Source of the DNA: Aquificota bacterium
GTDB lineage: Bacteria; Thermosulfidibacterota; Thermosulfidibacteria; Thermosulfidibacterales; B14-G1
Assembly: GCA_003648675.1 (NCBI GenBank)
Contig: QMPS01000021.1
Location: forward strand, 1-8,849
Direction of reading: 5' to 3'
DNA length: 8,849 bases
Position 1 is the stretch's first letter, and every line of letters begins with the position of its first letter. Below the pieces are notes generated by a model. The model was not told the DNA's origin, did no database searches, and saw only the letters and a list, made by a program, of their open reading frames with translations. Of this stretch, positions 1 to 7,877 are shown piece by piece. Position numbers and translations under genes: made by a program.

Positions 1-1
1 C

Positions 2-820
2 AATCAGGCCAGGGGTGTGATAATGTCAGTAACAGGAGAGCCGGATCTGGATCCTGAAGTGCCCCAGGAGTACAAGAGGCCTCTAAGACAGGGGAACTGG
101 ATGGGTTGGTACGTGGGTGGAGGTTGGGCTGCTTTTGGGATAAACCTCGCCATATTTCACAGGTATAAGACTGGAAAGGGCCAGTTTATAGACTGTTCTC
201 CCCCTGAGGGACTGTTTGCCATTGCCAATTACCTGTTTCAGTACTACCACATGTCTGGCAAGAAGATGGTGAGGGCGGGCAATTACGATTATGCGGTGTT
301 TCCCTATTCTTATTTCAAATGCAAAGATGGATACGCTTTCCTCTCTGGATTTACTGATCCCAACTGGGCAGCGGTATGTGAGATCATGAACCGCCCTGAT
401 CTTCAGCAGCAGTTTCCTACTATCAAGGAGAGGCTCACACCCGAAAACCAGCCTAAGATACAGCACGAGATAGAGAAGTGGACCCAGAACTACACTTCCG
501 ATGAAATTCTCGAAATAATCACAGAATACAGTAGGAGACCTGACAGAAAGGGGACTGTTGTCACAGGAAGACTGGAAGAGCCCAAAGATACTTTGCAGAG
601 GGAACACTGGAAATTGAGGCATACCTTTGTGGAATTTGATGATCCGTACTATGGGAAGATCCTTGTCCAGGACTCCTCGTTCCATCAAATGTCCAGGACT
701 CCAGGACGCATAAAATGGCCCTGCAGACCAATAGGGGCTGACAATGCGCTCATCTACAAGAAGTTCCTGGGCTACGGACCCTCCAAACTGGAGGAGCTGA
801 AATCTAAGGGTGTGCTTTAG
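2..820 (+). CDS. CaiB/BaiF-type class III CoA-transferase, 3' part (5' end outside window)
   Basis: This is the C-terminal part, about 272 residues, of a family III CoA-transferase, a cytosolic enzyme that moves CoA between carboxylic acids. The frame is open to the left edge, so the GTG at 17 and the ATG at 23 are internal. The family signature is plain: [20 protein letters not shown] followed by [10 protein letters not shown] (bases about 122-211), matching the usual aa-Gi-aAL-hR-tGkGQ-vDvsl core. The later small domain and C-terminal tail have normal length. By eye alignment the catalytic Asp of the family, normally 11 residues before the Ile of this core, falls on Trp (bases 107-109). This could mark a non-catalytic subunit as in heteromeric CoA-transferases. 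It ends with tandem TAG TAG (818-823). An acyl-CoA synthetase gene follows 67 bases later, probably in the same operon. The family call is firm; the substrate is not identifiable. Confidence 0.9.
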   Translation, partial: NQARGVIMSVTGEPDLDPEVPQEYKRPLRQGNWMGWYVGGGWAAFGINLAIFHRYKTGKGQFIDCSPPEGLFAIANYLFQYYHMSGKKMVRAGNYDYAVFPYSYFKCKDGYAFLSGFTDPNWAAVCEIMNRPDLQQQFPTIKERLTPENQPKIQHEIEKWTQNYTSDEILEIITEYSRRPDRKGTVVTGRLEEPKDTLQREHWKLRHTFVEFDDPYYGKILVQDSSFHQMSRTPGRIKWPCRPIGADNALIYKKFLGYGPSKLEELKSKGVL

Positions 821-851
821 TAGGGGGTTGAGGCTATAAATGAGGGTAATC

Positions 852-871
852 TTACTGGTTTTTGCCAGTAA
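852..871 (+). repeat. Small intergenic hairpin before the acyl-CoA synthetase gene
   Basis: A perfect 7-base inverted repeat, TTACTGG and CCAGTAA, encloses a 6-base loop that is mostly T. It sits just upstream of the Shine-Dalgarno AAGGAGG (876-882), five bases before the ATG at 888. There is no T-run after it, so it is not an intrinsic terminator. It may only stabilise the mRNA or mark a processing point between the two cistrons; that role is inferred. Confidence 0.35.
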
Positions 872-887
872 ATAGAAGGAGGTAGTC

Positions 888-2648
888 ATGGAGCTGAGAG
901 ATTATTATGTGAGAATGATGGAGCTCAATTCTATGGAGGATTTGGAAAGGAGGGCTAAGGCTGTAGAGGAACTGATGGAGAGTTTGAATAGGGAGGAAAT
1001 GCCCGAGTACTTTAACTGGGCAGAAGAGGTGTTTGAAGGTATTCATGTCAAGGAAAGAGGGGATCAGTTAGCCCTTTTATGGGTCAACATGGATACCTGG
1101 GAGGAGAAACGCTACAGCTATTCTGAATTTGCCGCCAGGAGCAATCAGCTGCTGAACTATCTCAGGAAAAACGGCGTTGATAAGGGCAAAGCGGTTTATG
1201 CCATGATTCCTCTCTTTCCGGAGATATGGTTTGTGAGCTATGCGACAGCTAAGGGTGGCCAGGTGCTTGTGCCCACGGCGACGACAATGACTGCCAAGGA
1301 GCTCGAGTTTCGCTTCAAGGTGTATCTTCCTGATGCGGTTCTGGCTGATGAAGCTTCTGCTTCAGTCATTGACGAAGCTTTGGATGCCGTCGGTGCTAAA
1401 CCTAAGGTTAAGATTGTGATAGGAGAGAAAGAGGGTTGGAGCAGCTATAAAGAGGTGGAGAAGGAAAGCACGGAGGCGGTTGCTGAGAAGACCAAATCTT
1501 CTGATCCCATTCTTTGCTTTTTCACTTCGGGTACCACTGGCATGCCTAAGAGGGTGATCCATACCGCTGTTAGCTATCCTGTTGGACACCTCTCTACCCT
1601 TTACATTATTGGGATCAGACCAGGGGATGTTCACAACAACTTGAGCCAGCCTGGTTGGGCCAAGTATGCTTGGAGTAGCTTCTTCCCACCTCTGAGCGTG
1701 GGGGCTACCACCACGGGATTCTATACATCTGGGCGTTTGGACCCTGCTAGGTATCTGGAAGCAGTGGATCGCTATGGCGTGAGCACATTCTGTGCACCTC
1801 CGACGGCTTGGAGGGCTTTCATTGTGCTGGACTTGAGCAAGTACAAGTTTGAAAATCTCAGGGAATCGGTGAGCGCTGGAGAGCCTTTGAATCCAGAGAT
1901 CATAAACACATGGAAGGAGGCCACAAACACGGTGGTCCGCGATTTCTATGGCCAGACAGAGTCTACGGCGATGATCGGCAATCCCCCCTGGTACAAGGAC
2001 AAAGTGATACCGGGCTCGTTTGGCAGACCCTCTTTCATGTATGACATTGTCCTACTGGACGATGATGGCAACGAGATAACAAAGCCCGATGAGCCCGGCC
2101 ATATAGCGGTTCGCCTGAGTAGGTGGCGTCCAATAGGCCTTTTCAAGGAGTACATGGGTGATCCTGACCAGATGAAAGAGGTGTTTATCGGGAACTACTA
2201 CTACACTGGGGATAAGGCCTCTTATGACGAGAGGGGATACTGGTGGTTTGTGGGAAGGGCTGATGATGTGATTAAGTCTTCTGACTACAGGGTTGGTCCC
2301 TTTGAGGTGGAGAGTGCCCTCGTGGAGCATGAGGCAGTTGTGGAGGCGGCTGTCGGGGGAAGCCCAGATCCCAAGAGATGGCAGCTGGTCAAGGCCTTTG
2401 TTATCTTGAAGGAAGACTATGAACCCTCCCGCGAGCTTGCCCTGGATATCTTTAAGCACTGTAAGCAGGTATTGGCTCGTTTCAAGGTACCGCGCATAAT
2501 CGAATTCGTTCCTGAAGTTCCCAAGACCATCAGCGGAAAGATCAGAAGGATAGAGCTGAGGGAGATGGAAGAGGCAGCGAAAAAGGAAGGCAAGAAGGGG
2601 GAACACGAATACTTCTATGACGATTTCCCCGAGCTGAAATCTTCGTAG
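888..2648 (+). CDS. AMP-forming acyl-CoA synthetase (medium-chain/benzoate-CoA ligase type)
   Basis: This 586-residue adenylate-forming ligase activates a carboxylic acid with ATP to an acyl-AMP and then an acyl-CoA, in the cytosol. All family landmarks are present: P-loop TSGTTGMPK (residues 213-221), YGQTE (354-358), TGD (440-442), hinge GRADD (456-460) followed by SSDYRVGPFEVE, and the C-terminal PKTISGK (545-551), whose Lys551 is the adenylation lysine. The stretch around HTAVSYPVGH and the QPGWAKYAW segment resemble the medium-chain acyl-CoA synthetase and benzoate-CoA ligase branch more than acetyl-CoA synthetase proper. Length is normal. The ATG at 888 has a strong AAGGAGG five bases upstream. 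It follows a CoA-transferase gene and ends in a terminator, so the two probably form a unit for activating the same acid. Lys551 is the kind of residue acetylated by Pat enzymes, and the next gene carries a Pat-like domain. The substrate cannot be read from the sequence. Confidence 0.93.
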   Translation: MELRDYYVRMMELNSMEDLERRAKAVEELMESLNREEMPEYFNWAEEVFEGIHVKERGDQLALLWVNMDTWEEKRYSYSEFAARSNQLLNYLRKNGVDKGKAVYAMIPLFPEIWFVSYATAKGGQVLVPTATTMTAKELEFRFKVYLPDAVLADEASASVIDEALDAVGAKPKVKIVIGEKEGWSSYKEVEKESTEAVAEKTKSSDPILCFFTSGTTGMPKRVIHTAVSYPVGHLSTLYIIGIRPGDVHNNLSQPGWAKYAWSSFFPPLSVGATTTGFYTSGRLDPARYLEAVDRYGVSTFCAPPTAWRAFIVLDLSKYKFENLRESVSAGEPLNPEIINTWKEATNTVVRDFYGQTESTAMIGNPPWYKDKVIPGSFGRPSFMYDIVLLDDDGNEITKPDEPGHIAVRLSRWRPIGLFKEYMGDPDQMKEVFIGNYYYTGDKASYDERGYWWFVGRADDVIKSSDYRVGPFEVESALVEHEAVVEAAVGGSPDPKRWQLVKAFVILKEDYEPSRELALDIFKHCKQVLARFKVPRIIEFVPEVPKTISGKIRRIELREMEEAAKKEGKKGEHEYFYDDFPELKSS

Positions 2649-2671
2649 ACGCTGAGTTTTAGCTGAGTGGG

Positions 2672-2701
2672 GCTGCGCACTTCTGTGCGCAGCTTTTTTT
2701 T
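2672..2701 (+). terminator. Rho-independent terminator after the acyl-CoA synthetase gene
   Basis: A perfect 9-base-pair GC-rich stem, GCTGCGCAC paired with GTGCGCAGC, has a TTCT loop and is followed at once by eight T residues (2694-2701). It lies 23 bases after the TAG at 2646-2648 and separates this transcription unit from the downstream CoA-transferase/GNAT gene. Confidence 0.93.
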
Positions 2702-2813
2702 GCGGTGTCTGCAGGGGGTGGGTTTTGTTTCGGAAGGTGAGGGAGTGAAAGCTTGATTTTCTCTGTGGTGGTGAGGAAGCTTATATCAGTTCGGGTTATA
2801 TGTGGGGGTGGGT

Positions 2814-4706
2814 ATGCCTGGTGATGTATCGGCTGAGGTGCAGAGGTGGAGGGAGCGCTTTCCCGAGAAGTTTGTCTCTACTGATAAAGCCTTCTCCTGC
2901 ATCCGCCGGGGTGACAGGATCTTTGTAGGCACAGGGTGTGGAGAGCCTCAGTTTCTGGTTAGGGAGATGGTGCGTTATGTCAAGGAACATCCAAAGGCCT
3001 TTTTCGACGCGGAGGTGCTTCACATCTGGACCCTGGGGGTGGCGCCTTGTATCAGAGAAGAGTTCAAAAGGAACTTTCGCCACAACTCCTTTTTCGTAAC
3101 GTCCAATACGCGGGAAGAGGTGAACAAAGGGGCTGCCGACTACACCCCTGTGTTTTTCTCTCAGGTTCCAGACCTCTTTTATAAACGGATCATACCTATT
3201 GATATTGCACTGGTACAGGTCTCACCCCCCGATCGCTACGGGTATATGAGCCTGGGCATCAGCGTGGACATTGTGAGGGCAGCTGTAGATTGTGCTACAC
3301 ATGTTATTTGTCAGGTCAACTCTTTTATGCCAAGGGTGCATGGTGACACTTTTCTTAACATCTCTGACGTCGATTACGTTATTCCCTACGATGAGCCACT
3401 TCTGGAGTACAAAACAGATGTTCCCGATGAGATAGCCCATAGGATCGGAAGGTATGTCGCTCGGTTGGTGGAGGATGGGGCTACGATTCAGGTGGGCTAT
3501 GGAAAGGTTCCAAATGCTGTCTTGGCCAATCTTAAAGAAAAGAAGCATCTTGGGGTGCATACCGAGTTTCTTGGTGACGGGATTGTGGCTCTCATGAAAC
3601 AGGGAGTGATTGATAATTCCCAGAAGTCTCTTGATCGTAACAAGACGGTCGCTGCCTTTTGTATGGGAAGTCGTGAGACTTATGAGTATTTGTCTGATAA
3701 TCCTGCGGTAGAGTTTCTGCCCGTCCAGTATACAAATGACCTTATGGTCATAGCCCGTCAATACAAGATGACAGCCATTAATACTGCCCTTTCCATTGAT
3801 TTGACAGGACAAGTTACAGCCGAATCGCTTGGAAAAACCTTTTACTATGGCATGGGTAGTCAGGCTGACTTCATGCGGGGCGCTGCCCTTGCACCTGGTG
3901 GAAAGTCAATCCTTGTGTTGAAGTCAACGGCTAAGAATGGAGAGGTGTCTCGAATAGTTCCTGTGCTCCCTGAGGGGTCTGGTGTGACTTTGACCCGGGG
4001 GGATGTTCATTACGTGGTAACGGAGTATGGCATCGCTTATTTATATGGAAAGAATGTGCGAGAAAGGGCCATGGAGTTGATAAGCATTGCCCACCCCAAG
4101 TTCAGACCTTGGCTCTTGGAAGAGGCAAAAAGGTTAAACCTTATTTATAAAGATCAGGCATACATCCCTGGAGAGCAGGGGAGATACCCAGAGGAGCTAG
4201 AAACTTTTCGCACAACCAAGTCGGGTTTAGAGATTACTTTGCGGCCTGTTAAACTTAGCGATGAGCCTCTCCTGAAAGATTTTTTTTACTCCCTTTCCGA
4301 CCAGTCTATTTACAAGAGGTTCATGTCCGCTAGAACTGACATGCCCCATGAGAGGTTACAGAAGTTTGTGGTGATAGACTACACCCGGGGAATGGTGATT
4401 CTAGCCGTGGTAGGTGATCCTGGTCGGGAAAAGGTGGTGGGTGTGGGTGAGTATTGGATGGATGAGAAGACCCACACAGCAGAGGTTGCTTTGGCCGTCA
4501 GGGACGATTACCAGGGCAAAGGGGTGGGAACGGAGCTTCTTAACTACTTGATCTACATTGCAAAAAGGAGAGGGCTTCTTGGGTTTACCGCCGAAGTTCT
4601 AGTAGGAAACCGGCCCATGCTCCACCTATTTGAGAAGGCAGGCTTCACCGTTAAGAAACGGCTTGAGGGGGAGGTGTACAGGCTTCAGTTGCTGTTTGAT
4701 GGCTGA
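2814..4706 (+). CDS. Acetyl-CoA hydrolase/CoA-transferase fused to C-terminal GNAT acetyltransferase
   Basis: A two-domain protein of about 630 residues. Residues about 10-455 form an acetyl-CoA hydrolase/4-hydroxybutyrate CoA-transferase module, which swaps CoA between acyl-CoAs and free acids through a glutamyl-CoA intermediate. GVHTEF contains the probable catalytic Glu251 (numbered from the ATG at 2814), and later come GSQADFMRGAALAPGGKS, SRIVPVLPEG, VTEYGIAYLYGK and IAHPKFRPWL, all family hallmarks. Residues about 472-630 form a GNAT domain that begins ITLRPVKLSDEPLL and has the acetyl-CoA motif Q567-G-K-G570-V-G572. Its start, with SIYKRF and IDYTRGM, resembles the GNAT domain of Pat protein acetyltransferases. 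Such fusions are known in anaerobes and related bacteria. In-frame starts are GTG 2802, GTG 2808 and ATG 2814; I chose ATG because a GGGGGTG run lies just upstream, but the difference is only four residues. It is separated from the upstream unit by a terminator, so a promoter within 2702-2801 is expected, though I see no clear one. Confidence 0.92.
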   Translation: MPGDVSAEVQRWRERFPEKFVSTDKAFSCIRRGDRIFVGTGCGEPQFLVREMVRYVKEHPKAFFDAEVLHIWTLGVAPCIREEFKRNFRHNSFFVTSNTREEVNKGAADYTPVFFSQVPDLFYKRIIPIDIALVQVSPPDRYGYMSLGISVDIVRAAVDCATHVICQVNSFMPRVHGDTFLNISDVDYVIPYDEPLLEYKTDVPDEIAHRIGRYVARLVEDGATIQVGYGKVPNAVLANLKEKKHLGVHTEFLGDGIVALMKQGVIDNSQKSLDRNKTVAAFCMGSRETYEYLSDNPAVEFLPVQYTNDLMVIARQYKMTAINTALSIDLTGQVTAESLGKTFYYGMGSQADFMRGAALAPGGKSILVLKSTAKNGEVSRIVPVLPEGSGVTLTRGDVHYVVTEYGIAYLYGKNVRERAMELISIAHPKFRPWLLEEAKRLNLIYKDQAYIPGEQGRYPEELETFRTTKSGLEITLRPVKLSDEPLLKDFFYSLSDQSIYKRFMSARTDMPHERLQKFVVIDYTRGMVILAVVGDPGREKVVGVGEYWMDEKTHTAEVALAVRDDYQGKGVGTELLNYLIYIAKRRGLLGFTAEVLVGNRPMLHLFEKAGFTVKKRLEGEVYRLQLLFDG

Positions 4707-4906
4707 GTCTTGGGTCTGAGGAGAGAGGCGATCGAGTTTCATTTCAAAGGTTGCTTTTCATCACAACTGAATCCCCTGACGAATGGCTATCCAAGGAGCT
4801 CCAGAGAAGAGTGTTGGAGCTACCCATATTCGAGGTTATTCCCCTGGCAGCCGAAAAGTTGGGATACTCCTGGCCCTCATTTGCATTTGTTAGCACAAGC
4901 TACTAA
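4699..4906 (+). pseudogene. Possible decayed or frameshifted small gene
   Basis: Between the GNAT fusion and the aminotransferase, one frame is open from 4700 to the TAA at 4904-4906 (68 codons). It reads like real protein, for example FITTESPDEWLSKELQRRV then PIFEVIPLAAEKLGYSW, with codon choice similar to its neighbours. It lacks ATG or GTG; the only ordinary start is TTG at 4751, which has AAAGG directly against it and no spacing, giving 51 residues. An ATG at 4699 overlaps the stop of the upstream gene in an operon-like way, but its frame reads MAESWV and then stops at 4717-4719; skipping one base there would join it to the open frame. It may be a small gene broken by an indel, a sequencing error, or chance. 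I do not recognise the protein. Confidence 0.3.
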
Positions 4907-4909
4907 TAT
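4881..4909 (+). promoter_or_regulatory. Possible sigma70-type promoter for the aminotransferase gene
   Basis: TTGCAT (4881-4886) and TAATAT (4904-4909) are separated by 17 bases, 32 bases before the aminotransferase ATG. Only part of each box matches consensus, so this is a weak prediction. If real, the gene has its own transcription start as well as possible read-through from the upstream gene. Confidence 0.3.
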
Positions 4910-4941
4910 AAACCATTATCATCTCAGATGGAGGTGTACCC

Positions 4942-6126
4942 ATGGCAGCAAGGGCATTGTTTTCCAACAGAGTGGGTGGAATTCCCACTTCTGCTATTCA
5001 TGAGATGACCAGACTCTCAGCCACCCTTTCGGATGTGGCCTTTCTTTCGTGGGCTAGACCAGAAGGCAACACGCCGGATTTCATCAATGAAGCCGCCATA
5101 AAAGCCATAAGGGATAATCTTGTGAGCGCCTATTCTCCAGTGCCCGGGCTTCTGGAGCTCAGGGAGGCCATTGTTGAGAAACTCAAGAGGGATAATGGAA
5201 TAGATGCGACACCCACGGAGATTATTGTGACTAATGGGGCTATTGAGGCACTCACTGCCGCCGTGTTGGCTATAGTGGACCCGGGTGACGAAGTACTGTT
5301 GCCCTCTCCCAACTACTCTACCCATACCCTTCAGGTTCAGCTGGCTTCCGCTGTGCCTGTTTTCGTGCCCACTATAGAAGAGGAAGGTTTTAGGCTGGAT
5401 TTAGACGCCTTTAGGAAGGCTGTGACACCCAAGACCAAGGCTATACTCTTCTGCTCCCCCTGTAATCCCACAGGTGCTGTATTCACCAAGGAGGAGTTGC
5501 TGGGCTTGGCAGAGATAGCCGAGGAGCATGACCTGGCAATCATTACGGATGAGGCCTATGAATACTTCACATTCGATGGGGCAGAGCACTTCAGTCTTGC
5601 TTCCATTCCTGAGCTCAAAAAGAGGACCATCAGTTGCTTCACCTTCACCAAGACCTACGTGATGACGGGCTGGAGGGTAGGTTATGTGGTGGCTATGGAG
5701 GAGATGATTGAGCAGATCAGGAAGGCCCATATCCCTATGACAATTTGTTGCCCCGTGGTATCTCAGTATGCCGCTTTAGCCGCTTTGAAGGGACCTCAGG
5801 ACTGTGTGGCTGAGTTTAGAGAGAAGTACCTGCATTTGAGGAACTTGATGTGCCAGAGGCTGGATGAGTTGGATGCTGTATTCTCGTATCAGAGGCCTAA
5901 AGGTTCCTACAACATGTTCCCCAAAGTACTTGTAGAAGAGGGTAAGGACTCTCTCTCGCTGTGTAAGGATCTCCTGTTTAAGGCCAAGGTTTCTGTGGTT
6001 CCGGGGGTGGCCTTTGGTCCAACAGGGGAGGGTCATGTTAGGATGTCCTTCTGCACAAATGCAGAGGACATTAACAAGGCTTTCGACAGGATGAAGGAGT
6101 ACTTCGGCTCCAAGGGGTATGTCTGA
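4942..6126 (+). CDS. Class I/II pyridoxal-phosphate aminotransferase
   Basis: This 394-residue enzyme has the fold I (aspartate aminotransferase) architecture and would transfer an amino group between an amino acid and a 2-oxo acid in the cytosol. Visible landmarks are the AYSPVPGLLELREAI segment (64-77), NPTG (175-178, Asn contacting PLP), DEAYE (203-207, Asp to the pyridine nitrogen and Tyr to the PLP oxygen), FTFTKTYVMTGWRVGY with the Schiff-base Lys237 and phosphate-binding Arg245, and HVRMSF with Arg367 expected to bind the substrate carboxylate. Length is normal for the family. The ATG is set by GGAGG (4930-4934), seven bases upstream. The gene lies on the same strand as the CoA-transferase/GNAT gene, 235 bases after it, and converges on the RNase J gene with only 11 bases between the two stop codons. 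The amino-acid specificity cannot be decided by motif; aspartate, alanine or aromatic substrates remain possible. Confidence 0.92.
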   Translation: MAARALFSNRVGGIPTSAIHEMTRLSATLSDVAFLSWARPEGNTPDFINEAAIKAIRDNLVSAYSPVPGLLELREAIVEKLKRDNGIDATPTEIIVTNGAIEALTAAVLAIVDPGDEVLLPSPNYSTHTLQVQLASAVPVFVPTIEEEGFRLDLDAFRKAVTPKTKAILFCSPCNPTGAVFTKEELLGLAEIAEEHDLAIITDEAYEYFTFDGAEHFSLASIPELKKRTISCFTFTKTYVMTGWRVGYVVAMEEMIEQIRKAHIPMTICCPVVSQYAALAALKGPQDCVAEFREKYLHLRNLMCQRLDELDAVFSYQRPKGSYNMFPKVLVEEGKDSLSLCKDLLFKAKVSVVPGVAFGPTGEGHVRMSFCTNAEDINKAFDRMKEYFGSKGYV

Positions 6127-6137
6127 GATGAGTGTAG

Positions 6138-7784
6138 TCACTTCACTTGCACGACTACTGGGATGATGAGGGGGCGTCGGTCTAAGCTCTTGCCCAGGTG
6201 ACGTCTAAGGACTCTCTGGACGGCCTCTTTGAGGACATTTTCGTCCCTCAAAAGGTGGGGTTCCGCTGCTATCAGTTCCTCTACCAGTTCCTTTAGTTTG
6301 TTCTCCATGGCTTCTCCTTCTTCTGAGAGGCCCCGGGCGATGATTCTCGGCTCGTCAACGAGTCTAGGTTCCTGGGGATCTACCAGAAGCAGGGCTACCA
6401 CAGCTCCGAAGCGGGACATGCGGATCCGCTCTCTCAGGATTTGAGGTCCTATGTCGCCGATGCCCTTGCCCGAGATCATAATGTCCTCTGTTTCTAGGTG
6501 CTCTGCAATGGAGAAGCCGTCCTGGGTGAGTTCCACTACGTCTCCGTCCTGGGCTAGAATTATCCTTTCCCTAGGTATGCCCAATCTCCGGGCCAGCTGA
6601 GAGTGAAAGACGAGATGCAGGAATTCGCCGTGGATGGGCATAAAGAACCGTGGGCGGATGAGATTGAGGATGAGTTTCAACTCCTCTCTGTGGGCGTGTC
6701 CTGATGTGTGTACAGGGGAGATTTCCTGGTAGAAGACATGGGCACCTGCCATGAAGAGCTGATTGAGGATCCGTGCTATAGCCCGCTCGTTGCCTGGTAC
6801 GGGTCGGCTGGAGATGATCACCGTATCTCCCTCCCGGATCTTCAGTTGTTTGTGTTCCCCTGAGGCTACCCGATAGAGCACCGACATGGGTTCCCCCTGG
6901 CTTCCCGTAGTGATGATGGTGAGCTGGTCGTCGGGATAGTCTCTCATATGGGAGAGGGGTATGATTAGACCTTGGGGAACGTGGAGGTGGCCCAGTTTCT
7001 GGGCTATCTGAGTGTTTTCCTCTAACCTCCTTCCCGCTAGAATCACTTTTCTGCCGAAACGCCGGGAGAGAAAAAGGATCTGTTGAATTCTGTGGATGTG
7101 GGAGGCAAATGTGGCCACGAAGATCCTGCCCTGGGCTTTGAAGAAGATGACTTCCAGTTTCTCTCCTACCTCCTTTTCTGAGATGGAGTAGCCTTCTTTA
7201 TCCACGTTGGTGGAGTCGGACAGGAGGAGGAGGGCATCTTTTCCGTAGAGGGCGAAGAGCTCCAGCTGAGTGGGAATAGCATCCACGGGGGTCTGGTCAA
7301 TTTTGAAGTCTCCTGTGTGGACCAGGGTGCCTACGGGAGTTTCCAGGATGAGCCCTACGCCGTCGGGTATGGAGTGGCAGACGTGGACGAAGCGGACGGA
7401 GAAGGGACCTGTATGGAGGGTTCCGCCTGGTTCTACGGGAAAGAAACGGAAGTTTTTTATTCCAGCGTCTTCCAGTTTGTGACGGGCTAAGCCTAAGGTG
7501 AGGGGGGTGCCATAGACCGGTGCTCGAATTCTGTCCAACAGGATGGGCAATGCCCCTATGTGGTCTTCGTGGCCGTGGGTGAGGACAATTCCCACTACTT
7601 GGTCTTTTCGTTCTAGAATGTAAGTGAAGTCTGGGGCTACCAGGTCCACCCCGTACACACTCTCCTCTGGGAAGATGATTCCGGCGTCGATCACCAGGAG
7701 TTGCTGGTCGTATTCCAGGACCAGGCAGTTTTTACCGATTTCCCCTAGGCCGCCTAGAGGGATGATTTTGATGGGCTTCTCCAT
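6138..7784 (-). CDS. rnj: Ribonuclease J (beta-CASP metallo-beta-lactamase RNase)
   Basis: A 548-residue RNase J, a zinc-dependent enzyme with 5'-to-3' exonuclease and endonuclease activity in mRNA decay and rRNA/tRNA maturation. The N-terminus GGLGEIGKNCLVLEY, the zinc motif HGHEDH (70-75), His137 in CHSIPD, Asp159 in HTGDF, the beta-CASP aspartate SDST (Asp190), SGHAHREELK (His363) and the final IHGE (His385) are all present. The extended C-terminal domain (about 440-548) gives the usual length of about 550. The ATG (7784-7782) has only a weak AGG-type ribosome site. On the - strand it lies 15 bases after the CCA end of tRNA-Val, with no gap for a separate promoter, so it is probably cotranscribed with the two tRNAs. 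In that case its mRNA 5' end may be made by tRNA 3' processing. It has no obvious terminator of its own before the convergent aminotransferase gene. Confidence 0.95.
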   Translation of the reverse strand: MEKPIKIIPLGGLGEIGKNCLVLEYDQQLLVIDAGIIFPEESVYGVDLVAPDFTYILERKDQVVGIVLTHGHEDHIGALPILLDRIRAPVYGTPLTLGLARHKLEDAGIKNFRFFPVEPGGTLHTGPFSVRFVHVCHSIPDGVGLILETPVGTLVHTGDFKIDQTPVDAIPTQLELFALYGKDALLLLSDSTNVDKEGYSISEKEVGEKLEVIFFKAQGRIFVATFASHIHRIQQILFLSRRFGRKVILAGRRLEENTQIAQKLGHLHVPQGLIIPLSHMRDYPDDQLTIITTGSQGEPMSVLYRVASGEHKQLKIREGDTVIISSRPVPGNERAIARILNQLFMAGAHVFYQEISPVHTSGHAHREELKLILNLIRPRFFMPIHGEFLHLVFHSQLARRLGIPRERIILAQDGDVVELTQDGFSIAEHLETEDIMISGKGIGDIGPQILRERIRMSRFGAVVALLLVDPQEPRLVDEPRIIARGLSEEGEAMENKLKELVEELIAAEPHLLRDENVLKEAVQRVLRRHLGKSLDRRPLIIPVVVQVK

Positions 7785-7799
7785 AAGCCTAATAAAAAA

Positions 7800-7874
7800 T
7801 GGTGGGCGATGCAGGATTTGAACCTGCGACCTCTCCCGTGTGAGGGGAGCGCTCTCCCCCTGAGCTAATCGCCC
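7800..7874 (-). tRNA. tRNA-Val (anticodon CAC)
   Basis: On the - strand this folds as a complete 75-base tRNA with encoded CCA. The acceptor GGGCGAT pairs with ATCGCCC, the D arm is GCTC/GAGC, the anticodon stem CTCCC/GGGAG encloses loop CTCACAC with anticodon CAC, the variable region is five bases, and the T arm GCAGG/CCTGC has the TTCAAAT loop. Anticodon CAC reads the valine codon GTG. It lies three bases after tRNA-Ala and 15 bases before the RNase J start codon. It is strikingly similar to its tRNA-Ala neighbour. Confidence 0.96.
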
Positions 7875-7877
7875 ACC

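Noticed and set aside
83..889. Long open frame on the - strand opposite the CaiB-like gene
   Set aside because: It is the antisense shadow of a clear family member and shows no recognisable domain.
2748..2782. Two AAGCTT sites 2702-2801 as a repeat pair or operator
   Set aside because: Only about six bases are shared, which is expected by chance, and the flanks do not match.
2753..2787. TTGATT and TATATC as a promoter for the CoA-transferase/GNAT gene
   Set aside because: The spacing is more than 20 bases and no better pair at 16-18 bases was found.
4710..5003. 97-codon frame starting with TTG between the GNAT fusion and the aminotransferase
   Set aside because: It overlaps the true aminotransferase start by 62 bases, is rich in Cys, Trp and His in a non-protein-like way, and has no ribosome site; the frame one base later looks more protein-like.
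6134..6158. Inverted repeat GTAGTC/GACTAC at the end of rnj as a terminator
   Set aside because: The stem is only six pairs with a 13-base loop, it lies over the last codons of rnj, and no T-run follows on either strand.
7785..7799. T6 run after tRNA-Val as a full terminator before rnj
   Set aside because: The run is separated from the T-arm stem by the acceptor strand and CCA, so there is no hairpin directly before it; partial termination stays possible.
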